Shown: in pieces, positions 33,683 through 41,418 of the stretch
Layout of the letters: every line of letters begins with the position of its first letter
Numbering within the stretch: position 1 is the first letter of the stretch
Program-made: the position numbers and the translations under genes
Assembly (NCBI GenBank): GCA_963729445.1
Contig: CAVSNU010000005.1
Location: forward strand, 992,001-1,056,000
Origin: JACCZH01 sp963729445
GTDB taxonomy: Bacteria; Chloroflexota; Chloroflexia; Thermomicrobiales; CFX8
Length of the DNA stretch: 64,000 bases
Direction of reading: 5' to 3'
Notes under the pieces: model-generated
Told to the model about the DNA's origin: nothing
The model's input: the letters and a program-made list of their open reading frames with translations, nothing else
Databases searched by the model: none

Positions 33683-34320
33683 GGGCCTTAGCTGTACCAC
33701 GTGTACACCTGATCGGCCCCCTAGATGGCGTTTTGAATCCGGAGCGATACGCCGTTGTCGCGGCTCAAGCGGTAAGGGGAGGCGTCGATGCGGTGCATGT
33801 GCGTCTGCCAGGTGCAGCGGGCGGCGACATCATGCGGTTGGCTCAGGAGGTTGCCGAACAGCTGGGCCTACGAATGGGCGCTGCGTTGATCGTCAACGAC
33901 CGGGTTGATGTCGCGATGGCGAGCGGAGCAGCTGGTGTTCACCTCGGAGAACGATCGATGACGGTCCAGCAAGCCCGGACACTCCTTGGCCCGGACGTGT
34001 TGATCGGGCGATCGATTCACGATCTCGCGGGTGCACTGCGAGCCGAAGCCGATGGAGCAGATTATCTTCTGGCGGGTCATGTGTTCGCCACCGGGAGTAA
34101 GCCCGATCAGCCCGGCAGGGGCGTCGAGTGGATCGCCGATCTGGCGGGCAATGTGAGCGTCCCGATCATCGCGATCGGCGGAATCACCCGCGAGCGCACG
34201 GAGGCGGTGCTCCAGGCTGGGGCGTACGGTGTTGCGATGGGTCGTGAGATCCTGGCAGCCTCAGATCCAACGGCGGTTGCGCGCGAGATTCGGAGCAGGA
34301 TAGAGCAGAGAGGAGCGTGA
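33679..34320 (+). CDS. tenI: ThiE/TenI-like protein, probable thiazole tautomerase
   Basis: This 213-residue protein is a second ThiE-fold member (LIVNDRVDVAMASGAAGVHL, DYLLAGHVFATGSK, IIAIGGI) directly after ThiE. The Lys of the QLRAK motif is absent (it reads VHVRLPG), and the region that binds HMP pyrophosphate is changed. That pattern fits TenI, which aromatises the thiazole made by ThiG. It starts at GTG in the thiE stop and ends in the start region of thiS, so it sits in the operon where TenI is expected. TenI against a second ThiE is an inference. Confidence 0.75.
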   Translation: MRALAVPRVHLIGPLDGVLNPERYAVVAAQAVRGGVDAVHVRLPGAAGGDIMRLAQEVAEQLGLRMGAALIVNDRVDVAMASGAAGVHLGERSMTVQQARTLLGPDVLIGRSIHDLAGALRAEADGADYLLAGHVFATGSKPDQPGRGVEWIADLAGNVSVPIIAIGGITRERTEAVLQAGAYGVAMGREILAASDPTAVAREIRSRIEQRGA

Positions 34321-34544
34321 TGATGCAACGTACTGACAAGAAGGTTCAGATTCAGTTGAACGGGGCGTCTATCCAGGTAAACGAAGGCATCTCAATTGGC
34401 GAGCTCATCGAATTGCGTGGTCTCGAGCGGCGCATGATCGCCGTTGAGTACAACACGGAGATCATCCCACGCTATGACTACGACACGACCATCGTTCAGG
34501 ACGGAGACCAGTTAGAGATCGTTCACATGGTTGGAGGCGGGTAG
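34320..34544 (+). CDS. thiS: sulfur carrier protein ThiS
   Basis: ThiS is a ubiquitin-like carrier whose C-terminal glycine receives sulfur as a thiocarboxylate for ThiG. The 74-residue protein has the beta-grasp pattern (VQIQLNGASIQVNEGISIGE; IVQDGDQLEIVHMVGGG) and ends in Gly-Gly-Gly. GTG 34317, ATG 34320 and ATG 34323 are alternative starts behind AGGAG; ATG 34320 is used. No thiF activating gene is adjacent. Confidence 0.92.
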   Translation: MMQRTDKKVQIQLNGASIQVNEGISIGELIELRGLERRMIAVEYNTEIIPRYDYDTTIVQDGDQLEIVHMVGGG

Positions 34545-35213
34545 GTGGTGGACCAGCCGTTCTTTACGGAGCTCTGCAAGCTCACCGAAGCTACCCATTG
34601 CCGCACGCTCAACCACAAGACGGTACTCAGCATCGGCTCAGGCTCGTTGCCAGAAGAGACCTTCCGTTACTATATCGAGCAGGATTACCAGTACCTGCGA
34701 CGCTACGTTCAGGTATTAGCGCTGGCTATCTCGTCCAGCGACGATCTCGCTGCCTCTGCGCAGCTCGCCGAGCTGCTGCACACCATCCTGGCAACCGAGG
34801 TTGACACGCTACGCGCCCTCTATGAGCGCTTCGACAGGAGCGCCTCTGAGCTTGACGACATTCAGCGTTCGCAGACCTGCACCGCCTACACGAATCACCT
34901 GCTGGCGGTGGCGGCTGAGCGCAACCTTCTCCTGACGCTGGTGGCAATACTGCCCTGTCAATGGGGGTATCGCGAAATCGGGCGGAGCCTCAAGAGCCGT
35001 GGGCTGCCCGCGGATGAGCGCTACGCGACGTGGATCGAAGAGTATGCCAGCGATGAGTACGGGGCGACCGTTGACTGGGTGATCGATCACGTCAACTGTT
35101 TGGCCAGGGATGCCGGAATGGCCGTCAAGGCGCGTGCCGCCGATATGTTCCGGCTCAGCGCGGAGTACGAGTACCGGTTCTGGGAGATGGCCTGGAATCG
35201 CGAAGCATGGTGA
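34545..35213 (+). CDS. tenA: aminopyrimidine aminohydrolase / thiaminase II, TenA family
   Basis: TenA hydrolyses aminomethyl-HMP, a thiamine breakdown product, to HMP for salvage. The 222-residue helical protein contains IEQDYQYLRRY (Asp48), the nucleophile Cys138 in LPCQWGYREIG, WIEEYASDEY, and the C-terminal EYEYRFWEMAW with the likely catalytic Glu. It starts at GTG right after the thiS stop, with TTGGAGG upstream. It is the last gene of the TPP-controlled operon, followed by the repeat cluster. Confidence 0.92.
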   Translation: MVDQPFFTELCKLTEATHCRTLNHKTVLSIGSGSLPEETFRYYIEQDYQYLRRYVQVLALAISSSDDLAASAQLAELLHTILATEVDTLRALYERFDRSASELDDIQRSQTCTAYTNHLLAVAAERNLLLTLVAILPCQWGYREIGRSLKSRGLPADERYATWIEEYASDEYGATVDWVIDHVNCLARDAGMAVKARAADMFRLSAEYEYRFWEMAWNREAW

Positions 35214-35290
35214 TCGAGCGCATCTCCACAGGGTAGTAGCGAACAGATAGGCGCAGCGGCGCGATGACGGCAAATGAACGCAATGGTGCC

Positions 35291-35411
35291 GTACGGGCGT
35301 AATGATGAAGTTCTCCCGGTTCATCCGATAATTGTGGCCCCCATGTTCGTAGCGGCGCAATTCATTGCGCCCTCTCCAACGTTCCCTGCAGCCGGGCAGG
35401 GGCGCAATTGT
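35291..35411. repeat. palindromic repeat family A, damaged composite copy
   Basis: This copy has the left hairpin (GGCGCAATTCATTGCGCC near 35353), the CTCTCCAACG spacer and half of a right hairpin ending at GGGGCGCAATTG, where the other half is lost. The preceding bases 35296-35348 carry the module ATCCGATAATTGTGGCCCCC, repeated at 35429-35448 before the next copy, so about 105 bases were duplicated in tandem. Confidence 0.8.
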
Positions 35412-35451
35412 GGAAATGTCCGAGTGAATCCGATAATTGTGGCCCCATGTT

Positions 35452-35525
35452 CGTAGGGGCGCAATTCATTGCGCCCTCTCCAACTCCCCGGGGGTCAAGC
35501 AGGGCGCAATGAATTGCGCCCCGAC
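35452..35525. repeat. palindromic repeat family A, copy 4
   Basis: CGTAGGGGCGCAATTCATTG starts the left arm, and the right arm is its complement, ending GCGCCCCGACG. The loop keeps CTCTCCAAC and GCAGGGC found in other copies. Each arm again forms its own hairpin. Confidence 0.9.
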
Positions 35526-35551
35526 GGAGATGGTGACGATCAGGTCAACCT

Positions 35552-35615
35552 CATCATTGCGCCCTGCCTGGCTGCTCCTGACGTTGGACAGGGCGCAAAG
35601 AATTGCGCCCGTACG
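35552..35615. repeat. palindromic repeat family A, copy 5, partial left arm
   Basis: The left arm is shortened to CATTGCGCCC, while the right arm (GGGCGCAAAGAATTGCGCCC, then GTACG) is complete with one change in its centre. A further eroded trace (GGGTCGCAATGAAATACGCTC) lies near 35705. No gene was found in the rest of this 540-base gap. Confidence 0.8.
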
Positions 35616-35757
35616 CATCAAGGTAAGGACTGCCTGGACAGAGCATCTCAGGATGACGAAAGCAGGCTGATTTTCTCGTTCATCGCTCGTAAAGTGATGC
35701 TGATGGGTCGCAATGAAATACGCTCGTACGCGGACATGGCCGCGCCCAGATCAGGGG

Positions 35758-36765
35758 TCAGCCGTCTCCACCTGAGTGGAACGACACGAGCTCCTGGAGG
35801 ATGGCGCTCGGGTCTGACTCGTAGACATGGCGCTTGAGGACGCAGATGAACGGCAGATTGCGGTACAGGCCGCGATGGTCGAGACCGTAACCAACAACGT
35901 ACTCGTTGGGGATCGAGAAGCCGACATACTTGACGTCGACGGTCACGATGCGACGTTCTGCTTTATCCAGCAGCGCAACGACGGACAGGCTAGCCGGCTC
36001 CTGGCGGCGTAAGTGATCCAGAACGAAATCCATCGTTAGACCGGTGTTGACGATATCTTCAACCAGCAGCACATGCTTGCCGCGAATATCGGTGTCGAGT
36101 CCTTTTTCGATCGCGATGCCCCCCGGAGAGGCATCTGGACCCGTCACCGACAGGTACTCGATGAGCAATGGCCGTGTAATCTCGCGCGCGAGATCGGCCA
36201 GGAAGAACGTGATCCCTTTCAGCAGCCCAACGAGCACCAGCGACTGGCCGGCGTAATCGCGCGAGATCTCATCGCCGAGCTCCGCGACCCGTTCGCGGAC
36301 CTCCGCTGCCGAGAGCAAGATCCGCTCGATATCCGTGGGCGCCAATGAAGTGATGTCGACCGATCCGTACCCGAACCGTCCCAGAAGTTCGTGAAACGCC
36401 TTGCGATGCACCAGCATGACGTTGACGCTCGGATAGAGCTCGCGCAGCCTGCGGATCTTGCGATTCTTGCGCGTCACCAGCGCCTGCTTCATGGTGGTGA
36501 GCTCGACATAGAGATCCTGCTGAGGCAGGTAGAAGTCAGGCGTCAGCATCTCCGCCACTCGTCCATCGCGCCAGCGCAACGGGAAGGATTTGGGCTCGTA
36601 TTGCCAGCGGATGCGGTAGAAGTCCAGGAACGCGGCAAACTCGGCTTCGGCTGGGTGAACGAAGGGGGCGGATACCTCGGAACGCAGGAAGAACGCCTGG
36701 CTATCGTTGGAGACTGTCGTTGGAACGACTGTATCTGAACTGTCTGGTGGGACCGGCTCCGTCAT
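35758..36765 (-). CDS. nuclease-like domain fused to hypoxanthine phosphoribosyltransferase
   Basis: The C-terminal part (about 140-335) is an HPRT-type phosphoribosyltransferase: VLVGLLKGITFFLADLAR, the PRPP motif LLVEDIVNTGLT (234-243) and DEYVVGYG-like VVGYGLDHRGLYRNLPF. It should make IMP or GMP from free purine bases. The N-terminal part (about 35-130) has EAEFAAFLDFY, YEPKSF, TPDFYLP (Asp77) and YVELT (Glu88), the layout of a PD-(D/E)XK nuclease fold in which the usual Lys is Thr. GAGAGGAAA precedes ATG 36765. At 335 residues it is nearly twice a normal HPRT. Confidence 0.85.
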   Translation of the reverse strand: MTEPVPPDSSDTVVPTTVSNDSQAFFLRSEVSAPFVHPAEAEFAAFLDFYRIRWQYEPKSFPLRWRDGRVAEMLTPDFYLPQQDLYVELTTMKQALVTRKNRKIRRLRELYPSVNVMLVHRKAFHELLGRFGYGSVDITSLAPTDIERILLSAAEVRERVAELGDEISRDYAGQSLVLVGLLKGITFFLADLAREITRPLLIEYLSVTGPDASPGGIAIEKGLDTDIRGKHVLLVEDIVNTGLTMDFVLDHLRRQEPASLSVVALLDKAERRIVTVDVKYVGFSIPNEYVVGYGLDHRGLYRNLPFICVLKRHVYESDPSAILQELVSFHSGGDG

Positions 36766-36849
36766 CCGCTTTCCTCTCCCTGACAGCGGCACTGGCTATG
36801 TGCGCTCTCGCGTCACCCGTATTGTACCGGAGGTTCGATTGACGTTCTG

Positions 36850-37923
36850 TCACTCGGCCTGTAGAGCGGCCGCCGCGACGGGCTGAGCGGCCGGCTCAGC
36901 CTCCTCGATTGCGACGGAGCGGCGATGGCGTCGGAATGCGGAGTGGTAGAGCGGCCCGATGGCCTGCAGCCAGCGGCCTGAGTAGGCGTAGGCATACAGC
37001 GCGATTCCAGTGCCAACCAGGGTGTCAATGACATAATGCTCGCCCGTGTAGACGAGCGTGTAGGCCATCAACAGGCAGTAGGTGAACGATCCCCAACGCA
37101 GCCAGCGACGGCGGGAGTGTAACGCGAAGACGCAGGCCGCGACGGTGGCGGCCTGATGCATCGACGGCATCGCCGCCACGGGGTTCGGGTCGCCGAGCGC
37201 CGAGTACGTCCGCTCGTAGAGTCCCGAGTGGAGGTGGCTTCCCACATTTGCCATCACCCGATAGATGTCCTCTTGTGGCGCGCGGTCGGCAGTGAGCCAT
37301 GGCGGAGCGGCCGGAGTAATAAAGTAGATGGCCAGGCCGATGCCAAGCACGATCAGCATCGTCGTGAGAAAGCGCCGGTAGAGGTCGGGACTGTGTCTCC
37401 AGATGAGAATGGCGATCAAGTGTGGCACGAAGAAGTACGACCAGTGGATAAAGGTCGTGAAGTAGTCATACCAGGCCAGATTGAGCGGATCGTACAGGCG
37501 CGCCTGAAGCCAGATCGTGGGTGTATGGCCGAAGGCCATGGCCCGCTCGATGCTTGTTACCTCAGCAGTGCGCAGCGGTATTCCGGTTTCATTCGCCATC
37601 GCGCGGAACATGGTGAAAATGAGCCAGAGAGCGGCGTAGGGCAGAAACGCGACCGAGTACTGGCGCACCCGCGACAATGGCACGAGCGCAATCGCGGCAC
37701 CGACCGCGAGGCTCCACCCCAGAAACGTGGTATCAAGGTATGTGAAAACGCCGACGAGTGTGACGGCGATAAGGAGTCTGGCGAGCAGCGCCCGGCGCTG
37801 GGCTAGCGCGATGCGCGCGACGAAACGCTGCAGCAGAGAGTCACCTCGGTCGTCAGGGTCCGGCGCCTCGAGGCCGGCTGAGCCGGGAAGACGAGCGTTC
37901 AAGCTGTCACGATCGTGAGACAT
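36850..37923 (-). CDS. PAP2-family membrane phosphatase / inositol phosphotransferase-like
   Basis: The 357-residue protein has a polar N-terminus of about 40 residues, then six or more membrane segments. The PAP2/AUR1-type active site is visible as AAMPSMHQAATV and YTGEHYVIDTLVG. Such proteins hydrolyse or transfer lipid phosphate groups at the membrane; AUR1-like members make inositol phospholipids. ACGAGGCG precedes the ATG at 37923, which is 7 bases after the upstream ferredoxin stop, so the two are co-transcribed. An earlier in-frame start overlaps that gene and is not credible. Confidence 0.85.
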   Translation of the reverse strand: MSHDRDSLNARLPGSAGLEAPDPDDRGDSLLQRFVARIALAQRRALLARLLIAVTLVGVFTYLDTTFLGWSLAVGAAIALVPLSRVRQYSVAFLPYAALWLIFTMFRAMANETGIPLRTAEVTSIERAMAFGHTPTIWLQARLYDPLNLAWYDYFTTFIHWSYFFVPHLIAILIWRHSPDLYRRFLTTMLIVLGIGLAIYFITPAAPPWLTADRAPQEDIYRVMANVGSHLHSGLYERTYSALGDPNPVAAMPSMHQAATVAACVFALHSRRRWLRWGSFTYCLLMAYTLVYTGEHYVIDTLVGTGIALYAYAYSGRWLQAIGPLYHSAFRRHRRSVAIEEAEPAAQPVAAAALQAE

Positions 37924-37930
37924 CGCCTCG

Positions 37931-38461
37931 TTATTCTGCTTCTGGCGGCTTGAAATCGATGCGGTATCTTGAAAGCGCCTTGGTCGTTGGATTGATCGTT
38001 GGAACGCCGTCGACTTCCTTGCGAGCGATGAATCCGCGCCGGGCCTGCTCGTTAATCCAGGCGTTGTCAAACCCGTGTTCCGCTGCGATCTGCGCGAACC
38101 TCTCGGCGGGGATCTTCCAACCCTCGGCCACGACCTCCCGGTAGACCGCCTCACGACGTTTCTCATCGGGGGTATCCGGGCCGAGGATTAGACGCTCCAC
38201 CGGCTCACCACCTTCGAGGTGGGTCAGGATCTCTTTGATGTCCTTCACCTGGACACCACTATAGATAACCTTCTCGGGATAGACGACTATATTGGGCCCA
38301 CAGTCGCAGAGGTCAATCGAGTCGCAGGTGTTCACGAGGACATCCGCATCTAAACCGCTGCGACGCATGGCGATTCTGAGACGCCCGGCGACGTTGAGCG
38401 CGCCCTTTTCCATGCAGTGTTGCGCAGTGCAAACGAGAACGTGCTTGCGATTCCAGTACAT
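37931..38461 (-). CDS. thioredoxin-like [2Fe-2S] ferredoxin with C-terminal extension
   Basis: Residues 1-80 resemble the NuoE-like [2Fe-2S] ferredoxin fold: Cys11 and Cys16 (VLVCTAQHCMEKG) and Cys46 with Cys52/Cys54 (NTCDSIDLCDCGPNIVVYPE), then GVQVKDIKEIL. About 90 further residues without a known motif follow. It should carry electrons in the cytoplasm. The ATG at 38461 is chosen because AAGAGGA lies upstream and the family begins shortly before the first Cys. It lies between a FixX-type ferredoxin and the PAP2 gene. Confidence 0.8.
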   Translation of the reverse strand: MYWNRKHVLVCTAQHCMEKGALNVAGRLRIAMRRSGLDADVLVNTCDSIDLCDCGPNIVVYPEKVIYSGVQVKDIKEILTHLEGGEPVERLILGPDTPDEKRREAVYREVVAEGWKIPAERFAQIAAEHGFDNAWINEQARRGFIARKEVDGVPTINPTTKALSRYRIDFKPPEAE

Positions 38462-38545
38462 GAAGAATGAATCCTCTTCCCCGGCGGATGAGAAACCCGC
38501 GCACATCATGTTCTACCGGAGAATGAGAAGGGTGCGCGCGGAGAT

Positions 38546-38854
38546 CTAGCCGTACCGGTATTGTATGCCGAAGCCACCACGCGGGTAGGTCCAGCCGATG
38601 TTGTCGAACTCATCACAGACGATGCGGCACGTGCCGCACTCGACACAGCCTTCGTACGAGAATAGCACCCGGCCATCAGCTTGAGGCTCGTAGCAGGCGG
38701 CTGGGCAACAGTTGATGCACTGCTGTTTCTCACACTGCAAGCAGATATCGTGATCGATGATCCAGATGTGCGGCTTGGTGTCGACGTTATAGGCGTTGAT
38801 GCCTAGTTTCTCCAGCAAACCATCACGATCCCGGATACCGTCAATGACTACCAC
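38546..38854 (-). CDS. fixX: FixX-type ferredoxin-like protein
   Basis: The 102-residue protein matches FixX closely: KPHIWIID, CLQCEKQQC-INCCPAACY with Cys38, Cys41, Cys46 and Cys49/50, YEGCVECGTCRIVC (Cys70, 73, 76, 80) and the C-terminal WTYPRGGFGIQYRYG. FixX works with FixAB (ETF) and the flavoprotein FixC to move electrons to quinone or in bifurcation. The start is a GTG behind CGGAGC. No fixA, fixB or fixC gene is in the window, which is unusual. Confidence 0.9.
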   Translation of the reverse strand: MVVIDGIRDRDGLLEKLGINAYNVDTKPHIWIIDHDICLQCEKQQCINCCPAACYEPQADGRVLFSYEGCVECGTCRIVCDEFDNIGWTYPRGGFGIQYRYG

Positions 38855-39195
38855 GTATGTCGCTCCGATTAGAACAAACGAACGATTTCACCTACAGAGT
38901 CTACCATTGTAGATGCGGGTTTCCGGACCGCAGCCGTCGTTACGCCTGTAAGCGCGCAGCGAACATGGCTCATTGATCGGTCTTGCGTCAGGAACAGGAT
39001 GAGCGAGTGGTTCTTGACGGCATGCGATCGAAACTGGATCTGCCTGGTCGACTGCGTCTGCTCAAGAGAGGGCGCCAGCCAAGCTGGTCGACGCTGAGTA
39101 CTAGACCACAGAGGAGTTGTCACTCCGGGGTTCCTACCGGGGCTGATACCATCATCGTGGTCGAGTACTGAGAGTGTCGCGCATCAAGATACCCG
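38855..39195. repeat. intergenic region with one long imperfect inverted repeat
   Basis: No coding frame here is credible. Bases 39094-39109 (CTGAGTACTAGACCAC) and 39157-39172 are complementary at 14 of 16 positions and enclose about 47 bases that contain a CCGGGGTTCCTACCGGGG direct repeat. It could be an RNA hairpin or a small transposable relic. Promoters for fixX should lie near 38870-38950. Confidence 0.4.
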
Positions 39196-39591
39196 CTAGA
39201 GTGGCTCGCGGCCCGCGAAGCCCGTGTCGATCTCGTGCCAGAAGTCGATCTGCGCCTCGTTGACCATCCAGCACAGATTCACGACGCGACCGTTGCGCAG
39301 CGTCGGAAAGTCCACCAGACCCATATTGAGATCTTTCACTTCAATACCCATGTCCTGGATCTCCCCAACATCTTCGCCCAATGAGTCGATCAGGTCGCGG
39401 AGCTTGGCCTCGAGCTGGGCCGCCACCGCCGCGTGGCCGTTGGTGCGCATTGCCGGGGTGTACTGCTCGAGTTGCAAACGAACCTCATCCAGCTCGCGCT
39501 TCTTCTCCTGGATCGCGCGCAACAGAGGCCGTAGCACCGGAAGCAGGGCTGTTGCCTCTTCATAACTGAATAGTCGCGGCTGGCGCTGCAT
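39196..39591 (-). CDS. DUF2203 family protein
   Basis: The 131-residue protein fits DUF2203: FSYEEATALLPVLRPLL at the N-terminus, a coiled-coil middle (about 25-85), then IEVKDLNMGLVDFPTLRNGR, LCWMVNEAQIDFWHEI and GFAGREPL. The function of the family is unknown. The ATG at 39591 is preferred over a GTG four codons upstream. It lies 23 bases downstream of the SDR gene and is probably co-transcribed with it. Confidence 0.88.
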   Translation of the reverse strand: MQRQPRLFSYEEATALLPVLRPLLRAIQEKKRELDEVRLQLEQYTPAMRTNGHAAVAAQLEAKLRDLIDSLGEDVGEIQDMGIEVKDLNMGLVDFPTLRNGRVVNLCWMVNEAQIDFWHEIDTGFAGREPL

Positions 39592-39614
39592 CGCTAGAAT
39601 CACCTTCAGGTTAC

Positions 39615-40355
39615 TTAAATGACGGCTCCACCGTTCGGACTGATAACCTGCCCCGTGATGAACTCGGCTTCGTCCGACGCGAGGTAGACGGCGAGGAACG
39701 CGATGTCGGCTGGAGTGCCGATTCTTGGCCAGAGCACGTCGGCCGCCGAGCTACCCTGACCGCGGGCGCGTGACATGTCAGTGTCGATCAACCCGGGTGC
39801 GATCGCGTTCACATTGATACGCCAGTGCGCGGTTTCCTTCGCGAGCGCCTTGGTCAAGCCGATCACGCCGGCCTTGGCCGAGGCGTATGGCACGCTACCA
39901 GCCGTGCCGGTCATGCCCGTGATCGAGGAGAGATTGATAATGCTGCCACGGCCGGCGTCACGCATCAACGGCACCGCGGCGCGGCAGGTGAGGAAGACGC
40001 TGGTGAGATCCACGGCGATCATGCGATTCCACTCCTCGAGACCGCTGTCGAGGATGGTCTTGCCCACACCGCCTATGCCGGCGTTGTTCACCAGTATCGT
40101 CAGCCCTCCCAGCGCGTCGACCGCCTCGCTAAACAGACGCTCAACGTCGCACTGGTTAGAGACGTCCGCAACGCAGACATGCACGCTGTCGCTGGTCCGC
40201 CGACACTGCCGGGCGACGCTCTCTACTGATTCGGTATCGATATCGTTCAGCAGCAGCGAGGCGCCTTCTGCCGCGAACTGCAGAGCCACGGCCGCGCCGA
40301 TGCCCTTACCTGCGCCGGTCACTAGCGCCGATTTTCCTGAGAGTCGCCCCGCCAC
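39615..40355 (-). CDS. short-chain dehydrogenase/reductase, FabG-like
   Basis: The 246-residue protein shows the SDR signatures: cofactor motif TGAGKGIG (near residue 14), NNAGIG, catalytic Ser in INLSSITG, YASAK with catalytic Tyr and Lys, and GQVISPNGGAVI at the end. It uses NAD(H) or NADP(H). An Asp after the second strand (LLNDID) favours NAD(H). The start is a GTG. The substrate cannot be read; 3-oxoacyl-ACP reductase or a sugar/alcohol dehydrogenase are options. Confidence 0.9.
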   Translation of the reverse strand: MAGRLSGKSALVTGAGKGIGAAVALQFAAEGASLLLNDIDTESVESVARQCRRTSDSVHVCVADVSNQCDVERLFSEAVDALGGLTILVNNAGIGGVGKTILDSGLEEWNRMIAVDLTSVFLTCRAAVPLMRDAGRGSIINLSSITGMTGTAGSVPYASAKAGVIGLTKALAKETAHWRINVNAIAPGLIDTDMSRARGQGSSAADVLWPRIGTPADIAFLAVYLASDEAEFITGQVISPNGGAVI

Positions 40356-40463
40356 CGTTTGCCTACCCTTCGATCGAGATGTTCGTACCCCCGTTAGTGT
40401 AGCCGCTTCAAGACCAGATACTCGCTTCCGACACTCGGGAGACTGGAGATAGAGCCAATGAAT

Positions 40464-40489
40464 CGCCCCGGCAGCCTGCTGCCGGGGCG
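40464..40489 (-). terminator. GC-rich hairpin downstream of hemQ
   Basis: CGCCCCGGCAG and its complement form an 11-12-bp stem with a very short loop, about 105 bases after the HemQ-type gene. On the minus strand it is followed by an AT-rich stretch without a clear T-run. Confidence 0.65.
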
Positions 40490-40594
40490 GTCCAAGGTTT
40501 TGCGGGTTCGTGGTCAGGTTCCAGAGGCATCGTGGCGCACTGCGCGCCGTCTTACCAGCGATCCGCCGGGCGGACGCCTGTGAGGCGCGGTCGC

Positions 40595-41275
40595 TTAGCC
40601 GAGGTCGCTCAAAACTGCGTCTGGATCTTTCATGGTGCCCAGAAAGATCGGAGTGTCCAACTTGGTGTAGGGTCGCGACTCCGCGGAGCGCAAGTGCTCG
40701 ACCATCTTGACCATGTCGGCGAGGTCGTCCGACTCCAGCGCAACGACAAATTCATGGTCGGCGATGCCGAACGAGCTGATGGTGTTCGTCAGAATGTCCG
40801 GGTATTCGCGTCCCATCTTGCCGTGCTCGGCCATCGTGGCGCGGCGCGCCTCGTAGGGGAGCTGGAACCACTCATGTGTCTTGATGAAGGGATAGACGCT
40901 GAGATACTTCTTCGGAGGGGTGCCCTTGATGAATGCCGGCGCGTGATCGGACGTGTAGCGTGAGCCGAGGCTGATGCCGAGGTAGCTGTAGGCAGTCTCA
41001 AGATAGTGCCCCAGCGTTGACGCGTTGATCTGAACCGCAAGGCGCTGCATTTCGTCGAGGTCTTCGGTGACGACCCAGAGCATGATATCCGCGTCGTGCC
41101 GGAGTCCGACCATCGAGTATATGGCGCGCAGCTTTACGCAGCCGGCGTTGTCGAGCACCTCGACGAACTCGCGACGTGCGGCTGCTTTCTGGTCCTCAGG
41201 AAGCTTGCGCCAGGTGCGATCGACGCGATAGATCCAGAAATTTGCAAAGGTGGTTACCGTCTGAGCGTCTGCCAT
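40595..41275 (-). CDS. hemQ: coproheme decarboxylase (chlorite-dismutase family)
   Basis: HemQ (ChdC) converts coproheme to heme b, the last step of the coproporphyrin-dependent route. The 226-residue protein has KYLSVYPFIKTHEWFQLP with the likely catalytic Tyr128, MAEHGKMGREYPDI with the proximal heme ligand His151, and SFGIADHEFVVALESD, as in HemQ rather than true chlorite dismutases. It is a single gene followed by a hairpin. Its presence implies that this organism makes heme by the coproporphyrin pathway. Confidence 0.9.
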   Translation of the reverse strand: MADAQTVTTFANFWIYRVDRTWRKLPEDQKAAARREFVEVLDNAGCVKLRAIYSMVGLRHDADIMLWVVTEDLDEMQRLAVQINASTLGHYLETAYSYLGISLGSRYTSDHAPAFIKGTPPKKYLSVYPFIKTHEWFQLPYEARRATMAEHGKMGREYPDILTNTISSFGIADHEFVVALESDDLADMVKMVEHLRSAESRPYTKLDTPIFLGTMKDPDAVLSDLG

Positions 41276-41418
41276 TGAACGAAGCCTTCATCTTTCGTCA
41301 GCGCTTCAAGTACGTCGCCGCAAGTATGCCACCGGACTCCGTGAATATCCGCACAAACGAGCAGGCTCCTGATGGCGATCGGCTACTCAGGGCGCTCACC
41401 CTGCCTGGGGTACGCACT

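Noticed and set aside
35291..35615. Possible CRISPR array
   Set aside because: The repeats are palindromic, unequal in length and unevenly spaced, with no unique spacers of constant size and no cas genes nearby.
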